Shown here piece after piece: positions 1-5,205 of a stretch of DNA of 8,030 bases. The stretch lies in the NCBI GenBank assembly GCA_028717055.1, contig JAQUOO010000056.1, forward strand, positions 1 through 8,030. Reading direction: 5' to 3'. Below the pieces are notes generated by a model that saw only the letters and a program-made list of their open reading frames with translations, ran no database searches and had not been told where the DNA came from. How positions within the stretch are numbered: the first letter of the stretch is position 1; each line of letters starts with the position of its first letter. This stretch comes from Candidatus Omnitrophota bacterium (GTDB lineage: Bacteria; Omnitrophota; Gorgyraeia; Gygaellales; Profunditerraquicolaceae). The position numbers were made by a program, and so were the translations under genes.

Positions 1-311
1 ATATCCATAAAAGTGGATTCCTTGGCGGGTTTCCCGGTATTTGCGCTTTCTAACTCTGCCAGTTCCGCGGCATTATCCAGGACCCCTTGCGCAATTTTAG
101 CGATAAAATTTTTACGCTGGGCTAGGGTTAAGCGCGGCCAATCTCCTTGGTCAAAGTTTAATCTTGCGCTCGCTAAAGCTAATTCCACTTCTTTTAGTGA
201 AGCAAGCGAAACCTCGGCAATTACTTTTCCCGTAGCAGGATTAAGCACCGCTTCTTTATCCTTAGCCTCAATGAACTTTCCGCCGATGTATAACGGATAA
301 TTTTTAATCAT
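1..311 (-). CDS. Aldehyde dehydrogenase, N-terminal fragment (cut by left edge)
   Basis: The 103 visible residues begin MIKNYPLYIGGKFIEA and continue with NPATGKVIAEV, then a helical stretch with DWPRLTLAQRKNFIAKIA and ELESANTGKP. This is the standard opening of the NAD(P)-dependent aldehyde dehydrogenase superfamily. The catalytic Cys and Glu and the nucleotide-binding core lie beyond the window, so activity cannot be judged. The ATG overlaps the stop of the upstream aldolase gene as ATGA, and an AAGGAAG ribosome binding site lies about 10 bases upstream inside that gene, so translation is probably coupled. From the context I infer that it oxidises the aldehyde released by the aldolase: acetaldehyde, (methylthio)acetaldehyde or glycolaldehyde. 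A CoA-acylating form is possible but cannot be told from this fragment. The family call is firm; the substrate is inference. Confidence 0.93.
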   Translation of the reverse strand, partial: MIKNYPLYIGGKFIEAKDKEAVLNPATGKVIAEVSLASLKEVELALASARLNFDQGDWPRLTLAQRKNFIAKIAQGVLDNAAELAELESANTGKPAKESTFMD

Positions 312-1309
312 TTTATCTTTACTTCCTTAAATATCCCGAAAAGCCGGGTAAAGGGCACATACCATCTGGAAAGCTGGCCCAATTGTCCCTGCAATTTCAT
401 TTTCCCCTGGGTAACTGCCACAAACGAATCGAGCTTACCCAAGAATACCTGTTCCCAGACATTAGCCGGGGCAGAAATTATAAAGGGCGCCTCGGCATCA
501 AAATCCAGTTTTATGATTTTTCCTTTTTCAAAATTAAATTTGTAAGCCTTATCGCTTCCGTCTAATTTTATGGCCAGTTTTACTGTCAAATCCTGCTCTT
601 TTCCTTTTTGAGCAATGAATTCGTCTTTATTCACCAAGTCAACAATCGTCTGGATATGCTCTTTGGAAAACATTTCAAAGCTGGCATCTTTTGCTAAACT
701 ATCTTTTAGGGCTTTATCTAAATCATCAAGAATGTCTTTCTTGAATACACGGGCTAAAGCAGTGCTAGCCACCGCCTCTTCCAAAGCCTCGGTTAAATTC
801 AGGGCATCGCAAAATTTATCGGCAATTGCTACAACTCCGTGATTTTTCAAAACCACCAGATTATTAGATTTTAAAGCACTGATAACGGCTTCGGGCCTGG
901 TCACTGTCGGCGTATCCTGCTCGATAACCGGAACATTTCCAAGATAAAATTTGGTCTCAAAGGTCAAGGCTTTCAGATCCGAGGTAACCGCAAAATATCC
1001 GTTAATCAAAGGCGGATGGGAGTGAACCACGGCTTTAGCCGGGAAATTCTTGTAAACCAAAGTATGCAAAGGTAACTCTGAGCTGGGCTTAATATTACCG
1101 CATACATTACCTGTATTTAAATTTACTTTTACGATATCTTTGGGGGTTAAATTCCCCAAAGATGTTCCGGTTGCGGTGATCAGTATGTTTTCAGCATCCA
1201 GGCGCGCGCTTAAATTTCCGGATTTAGCCACGGCTAACCTATTTTGATAAAGATGTTTGCCGACTTTGATAATTTCGTTTTTAATCTTTCCTTCTTTGCA
1301 AAAAATCAT
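308..1309 (-). CDS. Class II aldolase with C-terminal SCP2-like domain
   Basis: Residues 8-205 form a class II (zinc) aldolase/adducin domain of the L-fuculose-1-phosphate aldolase type. Visible motifs are GNLSAR (31-36), TGTS (47-50), SSE (76-78, E78 being the expected catalytic acid/base), the zinc ligands H96 and H98 in HSHPP, and H157 in KNHGVV. Such enzymes split ketose-1-phosphates into dihydroxyacetone phosphate and an aldehyde. At 333 residues it is about 110 longer than typical single-domain members. The extra part (about 215-330, with GKIIKLDF, APANVWEQVFLGKLDSF and GKMKLQGQLGQL) resembles the SCP2 sterol/lipid-carrier fold. The start overlaps the isomerase stop as ATGA, with GGAG about 9 bases upstream; the end overlaps the aldehyde dehydrogenase start in the same way. 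The neighbours suggest that it cleaves 5-deoxy- or 5-methylthio-ribulose-1-phosphate. The aldolase call is strong; the SCP2 assignment is moderate. Confidence 0.88.
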   Translation of the reverse strand: MIFCKEGKIKNEIIKVGKHLYQNRLAVAKSGNLSARLDAENILITATGTSLGNLTPKDIVKVNLNTGNVCGNIKPSSELPLHTLVYKNFPAKAVVHSHPPLINGYFAVTSDLKALTFETKFYLGNVPVIEQDTPTVTRPEAVISALKSNNLVVLKNHGVVAIADKFCDALNLTEALEEAVASTALARVFKKDILDDLDKALKDSLAKDASFEMFSKEHIQTIVDLVNKDEFIAQKGKEQDLTVKLAIKLDGSDKAYKFNFEKGKIIKLDFDAEAPFIISAPANVWEQVFLGKLDSFVAVTQGKMKLQGQLGQLSRWYVPFTRLFGIFKEVKIK

Positions 1310-2232
1310 CGCTTTATCTCCATATAAACATGCTTAGTAATTAAATTATTCGGCGTAACATCGAATGCCGGATAATATCCCTTAACACCTTTAGGAGCAA
1401 GGCGCAAACCCTGATATTCTAACATTTCTTTATCCGGCCTGATCTCGATCTTAATATCTTTTCCGCTCTTTAATCCGGAGGCCGGCGGGCATAAAACATA
1501 AAAAGGCAGATTGAAATGCCTGGCTAAGACCGCGATTCCATAGGTTCCGATTTTATTGGCGATATCTCCGTTTTGGGCCAAGTGGTCTGCTCCGACGATA
1601 ACTTTATTTACCTTACCCGAAGACATCACTGCGGCGATCATCCCGTCAGTGATTAAAGTTACGTTAAAACCTCCTCGTTTAAGTTCCCAGGCGGTCAGGC
1701 GCGCTCCTTGCATATACGGCCGGGTTTCCGTGGCAAAGAAACTTACCTTTTTCCCCTGTTTTCGGCAGAATTCTCCGATTAAAGGCATTAAGCCGCTGAC
1801 ATTGCAATGCGTAAGAATACAATCCCCATCTTTAATTAACTTACTTGCTTCCTCGGCTTGCTTAACGCGGCTGAATTTCAATCCTTCCAAGAAACCTAAG
1901 ATACATTTTTCCAGGGGAGCATTGGATTCAGCCCAACCCAAAACCATATCCGTCAAGAACTTAAATGACAGCGTTGGCCTAGTGGCGTTGATAGCTTGCG
2001 CTACTTTGGCCAAGTCTTTTTGTTTTCCCTGTTTGATTAACAGCAAAAAAGTATACATTACCAAAAGCACTTGGCCCACAGCGCGGGTCTTCATTTGTCT
2101 TATCGCGTTGCAAGCCTCTTGATAATTCTTAGCCTTTATATAGGTAAGTTTCTGCGGCAGGAGAGTTTCATCCAGGACGTAAATCACTCCGTTCTTGAAT
2201 TGAATCGGCCAGAATAAAGGTGAACATTTCAT
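1306..2232 (-). CDS. MtnA/eIF2B-alpha family ribose-1-phosphate isomerase, divergent
   Basis: This is a 308-residue member of the methylthioribose-1-phosphate isomerase/eIF2B-alpha family, which converts a cyclic aldose-1-phosphate to a ketose-1-phosphate. Visible hallmarks are ILTHCNVSGL with the expected catalytic Cys143, ETRPYMQGARLTAWEL (169-184), DGMIAAVM (196-203), VGADHLAQNGDIANKIGTY with the expected catalytic Asp216, and FDVTPNNLIT (290-299). The N-terminus (FWPIQFKNGVIYVLDETLLP) aligns with the usual 'I.W..G.v.llDq..LP' opening. The family's substrate-phosphate loop RGAPAIG is absent; the corresponding place reads MKTRAVGQVL (47-56), apparently about three residues shorter. Candidate substrates are 5-methylthioribose-1-phosphate, 5-deoxyribose-1-phosphate or ribose-1-phosphate, so mtnA is not assigned as a symbol. 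The ATG has only a weak possible GGGA about 8 bases upstream. The gene lies 112 bases after the phosphorylase and is ATGA-coupled to the aldolase. Confidence 0.88.
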   Translation of the reverse strand: MKCSPLFWPIQFKNGVIYVLDETLLPQKLTYIKAKNYQEACNAIRQMKTRAVGQVLLVMYTFLLLIKQGKQKDLAKVAQAINATRPTLSFKFLTDMVLGWAESNAPLEKCILGFLEGLKFSRVKQAEEASKLIKDGDCILTHCNVSGLMPLIGEFCRKQGKKVSFFATETRPYMQGARLTAWELKRGGFNVTLITDGMIAAVMSSGKVNKVIVGADHLAQNGDIANKIGTYGIAVLARHFNLPFYVLCPPASGLKSGKDIKIEIRPDKEMLEYQGLRLAPKGVKGYYPAFDVTPNNLITKHVYMEIKR

Positions 2233-2257
2233 ATGCTAAATCCCGAACCCAAGCCCC

Positions 2258-2327
2258 AATGACGACTGAAATCACAAATTCCAACTCCCAATTTTGGGCA
2301 TTGAACCATTGGGAATTCATTCGTCAT
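2258..2327. repeat. Imperfect inverted repeat in the isomerase leader
   Basis: ATGACGACTGAA (2259-2270) pairs with TTCATTCGTCAT (2316-2327) with one mismatch. AATTCC (2277-2282) pairs with GGAATT (2312-2317), an alternative to the inner end of the first arm, and CCCAA (2287-2291) pairs with TTGGG (2294-2298) at the centre. It fills most of the 112-base spacer between the phosphorylase stop and the isomerase ATG, so it would fold in the mRNA just upstream of the isomerase start. The AATGAC-type end resembles the repeat at 6193-6324. It could be a relic of a small inverted-repeat element, or an mRNA structure that sets the ratio of phosphorylase to downstream enzymes. Confidence 0.6.
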
Positions 2328-2344
2328 GTAGATTTGAACATTGA

Positions 2345-3097
2345 TCATTTTTTATTCTCTAGACTTTTGACTGCCTCTAAAGCGATCTTTAATATATTCG
2401 CCTCAGCCATATAATACAATGGATTCATAAAACCCATTTCTCCGGTAACCACATTATCGCTTACGGCAAGAATCGAACCTGCTTTAACCCCATAAGTCTG
2501 GGCAATGGTTAAAAGCGTTGAAGAAACCATATCTACTGCTTTAGCCCCTTCTTTACGCTTGGCTTCGACGATTTCTCTGGTTTCGCGTAAAAGCGCATCC
2601 GTACTCCAGGCTTTGCCCCGATGAATATTCAATCCCATACCTTTACCGATCTCATAAAGCGTATCAGCGATCTTTTTGTCAGCTACGGTTTTAAAATCTT
2701 TATCCACATAGTAAGGAGTAACTCCGTCTCCGCGGATAACTTCATCAACCACGAATAAATCTCCTACCTTTATATTCTCATCCAAAGAACCGGCAGAGCC
2801 CGCGCGGATGATATTATCGATCCTGGCATTGCACATTACTTCCGAGGTAATCGATGTATCCGTAGAGAATCTCCCTCCATTCATCAAGGTAATCTTGATC
2901 CCCTGATAAGTCCCGGTGAACATAGAATATTCCATGAAAGTAAAGTTCTTAACCGGATTCTCGATTTTTTTCATTAGAACTTCCAGCCTATCCCTGGGGC
3001 CGGGAACAATCGCGTATTTGCCCACATCCTGCTGGCGCAGTTGAACCATTTGTGTCAGATCTTTTCCCGTCAGATGCACATCTTTAACCATTAGCAT
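2345..3097 (-). CDS. Nucleoside phosphorylase (NP-I, uridine/purine phosphorylase type)
   Basis: This is a 250-residue NP-I family protein of the usual length, which would cleave a nucleoside with phosphate to base plus ribose-1-phosphate (or an analogue). Visible features are PGPRDRLE (32-39, the first phosphate loop with R37), TGTYQGIKITLM, RAGSAGS (98-104, with R98 of the phosphate site), VGDLFVVDEVIRGDG (111-125), STDALL (165-170) and AVSDN (211-215). The Asp in SDN matches the base-contacting Asp of purine enzymes. Two usual motifs are altered: GIGGPS reads GGRFSTD (74-80), and the ribose-contacting EME reads DMV (189-191). AAGGAG lies 8 bases before the first ATG, which supports this start over the ATG two codons later. 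It is the first gene of the putative salvage run. From its neighbours I infer a 5'-modified adenosine as substrate; a uridine-type substrate is possible. Confidence 0.87.
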   Translation of the reverse strand: MLMVKDVHLTGKDLTQMVQLRQQDVGKYAIVPGPRDRLEVLMKKIENPVKNFTFMEYSMFTGTYQGIKITLMNGGRFSTDTSITSEVMCNARIDNIIRAGSAGSLDENIKVGDLFVVDEVIRGDGVTPYYVDKDFKTVADKKIADTLYEIGKGMGLNIHRGKAWSTDALLRETREIVEAKRKEGAKAVDMVSSTLLTIAQTYGVKAGSILAVSDNVVTGEMGFMNPLYYMAEANILKIALEAVKSLENKK

Positions 3098-3120
3098 TTT
3101 ATTTTCTCCTTTATTTTGAC

Positions 3121-3298
3121 TTACGCGTCTGCCTTGCCTTGTTTAGCCTCGGGCTTTGTCCGGCTCGCTTAATTCAGCGGGTCCTGCCACGGTGCCACCT
3201 TACTTTTTCCTCGGGGGAGCGGCCCCTGCGGAAAAGTAAGGGATTCGTCACCGTGTCACCCGCGCACAGCTCTTTCCGCTAGCTAAAAACTAGTAAGT
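3121..3298. repeat. GC-rich palindromic element A
   Basis: This is a GC-rich block between the TPR gene stop and the phosphorylase ribosome binding site. Its left end, TCTGCCTTGCCTTGTT (3128-3143), matches the minus strand at the right end of element B (5182-5197) at 14 of 16 positions, and both copies then have CCTCG nearby. Nested inverted pairs occupy the centre (see the core entry). ACTTAC at 3119-3124 also has a partner GTAAGT at 3293-3298, although the right terminal region otherwise matches poorly. No open reading frame or transposase is present, so if it is mobile it would be a MITE-like non-autonomous element. The boundaries are approximate. Confidence 0.6.
3177..3263. repeat. Core hairpin of element A
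   Basis: Three nested arms can be read. GCGGGT (3177-3182) pairs with ACCCGC (3258-3263). CACGGTG (3188-3194) pairs with CACCGTG (3249-3255). CTTACTTTTTCC (3199-3210) pairs with GGAAAAGTAAG (3230-3240), the left arm having one extra T. Inside, GGGG and CCCC add a short stem. On the transcribed (minus) strand it follows the TPR stop by about 50 bases and has no T-run after it, so it is not a classical intrinsic terminator, though it could attenuate or protect transcripts. Confidence 0.75.
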
Positions 3299-3312
3299 TA
3301 ATAATGCTTCCG

Positions 3313-4938
3313 CTATTTGCTGGCTTCTTTCCAGTTACGAATTTCTTTTTCCGCCTCGACAAAAGGAAGCTCTTTCAATATAATCTTCTCAATGACGGTA
3401 AGATTACTGTACACACCTTTCTTTAATGCAACTTTTAAGATTAAATTAATATCTTCAAAGTTCCAGCTTTCTTTTCTGATGTTGTTATCTATCTTAAGAG
3501 CTTCTAAAAGCTTACTGATTTGCTTAACACCTTCTTCGTCTTTCCCATTAATAAAACTAAGAGAAGCACAAAGGAAATTATAAAGATACAATCTAGACTT
3601 TATTTTTTCTTTGATTTCTTCCTGAAAGGATACTGCTTCTTGATTTCTTTTCGTAATTATTAATGTTTCAAAATGTTCTAAGTAATCGGCTTCCTCGACT
3701 TCTTGCTTAATTAACTTATTCTTTTCAATGTCACAAGCCTTATTATAACTTACAATCGCTTCTCCCTCTTTGCCTTCTAATCTCAATAGTCTTCCTGCTA
3801 ACTTAAGCATAACTAAGTCTATTTGGTTGCTAGAGAGATAGGCTTGAATTAAACTTAAGGCTTCCTTTCTTTTTTTTAGTTTCTCGAGTAAATTTATCTT
3901 TTGAATAACATAAAATCTTTCTTTTCCACCTAATTCTATAGCTTTGTTATATAAAAGAAGGGCTTCTTCCGTTTTGCCTAAGAACTCAAACACTCTTCCT
4001 TTATTTGAATAATATAATGGGTCATTAGGCTTAAATTCTATTGCTTTATCAAAGAAGTGAATGGCCGCTTCTTTCTTCCCACTTCTTTCCAAAGCGATAC
4101 CTGTATTATTGTAAGCTGATGCTTCTGAAGGATTCAAAGCAATATATTGGCTGTAAGCTTGGATTGATTTATCAAAATTGCCTCGTTCTAATTCTAATAA
4201 CCCTATTTGCCAGTAAGCTTCCCTATAGGATGGGCTCAATTTCACAACCTCCCCTAGCAGCCTTAAGCTTTCTTCCGCCATGCCTTTTTCCTTGAATATC
4301 ATAGCTTTCGAATAAAGCAAGTTTGGATCATTCGGTATCCCGATTTCATCAAAAAATTGTATTCTTCTCTCTAACGTTTTTATCTTATTTTCTGTATCGG
4401 CAGGTATGTTTTTTTCTTCTATTTCTTTAACTTTTTCTTTTGCCCTTTCTTCTACTTTCCTTGAGGCCTTTTCTGTTTCTTGAGCTAAAAGATTAACTTG
4501 CATTTGTATAAATTTATTAAATTCCCCCGTCTTTTCTTCTACATACAGTTTTGCAGTTTCCAAAGTTTGTATTGCCTTGTCACTCCTCTGTTTTGATCGG
4601 ATACTTTCGTATGTTACAAAAACCCCCGCTAAAGCTATCAAAACTCCGAATATTGTGGCTAACAACGTAAGGATACTTATTAATTTATTAGCGGCATCGC
4701 TACTTCGATTATACGACTCAATTGTGCTTTGATGTAAATCTAATCTCAATACCTGTAGATAATCCATGACATTCTTTATTTCCTCTCTAGATGGATCATT
4801 ACTTGATATTTCCACTTGCACTGTTTTGTTATTAGAATTCTGCCCGGCTTTACAAATGGACATTCCTAAACAAGATGAATGAAGAATAAAAATTATTAAA
4901 AAAATCTTTAGAATAGGAGAATTTAATTTTATTCGCAT
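3313..4938 (-). CDS. Membrane-anchored TPR protein with coiled coil
   Basis: I place the start at the ATG at 4938 (541 residues, MRIKLNSP), because AGGAGG then sits 7 bases upstream; the earlier ATG at 4944 abuts that site directly. The protein opens with a hydrophobic signal-like stretch (about residues 9-25; a Cys follows, but HSSC is not a good lipobox). A transmembrane helix follows at about 86-110 (LISILTLLATIFGVLIALAG), then a charged coiled coil (about 118-195). At least four tetratricopeptide repeats cover about 204-340, each with the A/Y...G...A...Y..AI...P pattern; more degenerate repeats continue to about 405, then a helical C-terminus. It is probably a membrane scaffold for protein contacts; the partner is unknown. 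The gene is visibly more AT-rich than its neighbours (a sampled line at 3421-3480 is 25% GC, against 47% at 1441-1500) and lies between the two related palindromic elements, which hints at acquisition by transfer. Confidence 0.88.
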   Translation of the reverse strand: MRIKLNSPILKIFLIIFILHSSCLGMSICKAGQNSNNKTVQVEISSNDPSREEIKNVMDYLQVLRLDLHQSTIESYNRSSDAANKLISILTLLATIFGVLIALAGVFVTYESIRSKQRSDKAIQTLETAKLYVEEKTGEFNKFIQMQVNLLAQETEKASRKVEERAKEKVKEIEEKNIPADTENKIKTLERRIQFFDEIGIPNDPNLLYSKAMIFKEKGMAEESLRLLGEVVKLSPSYREAYWQIGLLELERGNFDKSIQAYSQYIALNPSEASAYNNTGIALERSGKKEAAIHFFDKAIEFKPNDPLYYSNKGRVFEFLGKTEEALLLYNKAIELGGKERFYVIQKINLLEKLKKRKEALSLIQAYLSSNQIDLVMLKLAGRLLRLEGKEGEAIVSYNKACDIEKNKLIKQEVEEADYLEHFETLIITKRNQEAVSFQEEIKEKIKSRLYLYNFLCASLSFINGKDEEGVKQISKLLEALKIDNNIRKESWNFEDINLILKVALKKGVYSNLTVIEKIILKELPFVEAEKEIRNWKEASK

Positions 4939-4944
4939 CCTCAT

Positions 4945-4951
4945 TCCTCCT
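4945..4951 (-). promoter_or_regulatory. Ribosome binding site that decides the TPR gene start
   Basis: The minus strand reads AGGAGGA immediately before the ATG at 4944. From the end of AGGAGG to the in-frame ATG at 4938 there are 7 bases, the normal spacing; to the ATG at 4944 there is one. The shorter protein is therefore the likelier product. Confidence 0.65.
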
Positions 4952-4967
4952 GCTTTGCTTTCATATT

Positions 4968-4987
4968 AAAAGTTCATATAAACTTTT
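4968..4987. promoter_or_regulatory. Operator-like dyad in the TPR gene leader
   Basis: AAAAGTT (4968-4974) and AACTTTT (4981-4987) form perfect 7-base arms around a 6-base spacer (CATATA), 30-50 bases upstream of the preferred TPR start. The spot suits a repressor site or a small mRNA hairpin. In AT-rich DNA such a dyad can arise by chance, and I see no convincing -35/-10 pair to anchor it. Confidence 0.3.
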
Positions 4988-5040
4988 ACTAATCTTAATT
5001 TCTGCTAATGAAAATTTACCTTAAAAGATCCTATGCTGTA

Positions 5041-5202
5041 TTTTGTGGCTGGGTTGGATTGTTCCGGAGCGGGACGTCCACAGGCTGAGCGGGCACGGTT
5101 CCCGCCGTAGGCGGGAGAGCGAAGCCGAGGAGCCGAGCGCGATTTTCCACGCTGGGGAAAATCGCGCGTTCCCGCGAGGAACAAGACAAGCCAGACACAA
5201 AA
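5041..5202. repeat. GC-rich palindromic element B with terminal inverted repeats
   Basis: The left end (5041-5076) and the reverse complement of the right end (5167-5202) match along about 36 bases with few changes: TTTTGTGGCTGGGTTGGATT against TTTTGTGTCTGGCTTGTCTT, then GTTCC and GCGGGA shared on both sides. The interior holds two perfect hairpins: CCCGCC-GTA-GGCGGG (5101-5115) and the long stem at 5137-5167. It sits between the amidohydrolase stop (4 bases away) and the TPR leader. It has no coding capacity of its own, and no clear target-site duplication is visible. The structure fits a MITE-like or large REP-type element of the same family as element A. Confidence 0.7.
5137..5167. repeat. 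Perfect 12-bp hairpin inside element B
   Basis: GCGCGATTTTCC (5137-5148) and GGAAAATCGCGC (5156-5167) are exact complements around a 7-base loop. It lies about 40 bases after the amidohydrolase stop on the transcribed strand. A T-run after the stem is missing, so termination would have to be factor-dependent or weak, or the stem may simply block decay or read-through. Confidence 0.75.
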
Positions 5203-5205
5203 TTG

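Noticed and set aside
1556..2122. A 188-codon plus-strand open frame
   Set aside because: It lies entirely opposite the MtnA-type isomerase gene, which carries catalytic motifs. It shows no recognisable domain.
1..3097. Bacterial microcompartment for aldehyde handling
   Set aside because: A class II aldolase with an aldehyde dehydrogenase also occurs in fucose/rhamnose microcompartments, but no shell-protein gene is visible here and the isomerase and phosphorylase point to nucleoside salvage.
3150..3190. Resemblance of GACCCGCTGAATTAAGC (minus strand) to the start of eukaryotic large-subunit rRNA
   Set aside because: The match is only about 17 bases, sits inside a palindromic repeat, and nothing else around it looks like rRNA.
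3177..3263. Intrinsic terminator for the TPR gene
   Set aside because: The hairpin is strong but no T-run follows it on the transcribed strand, and it belongs to a repeat element with a second copy in the window.
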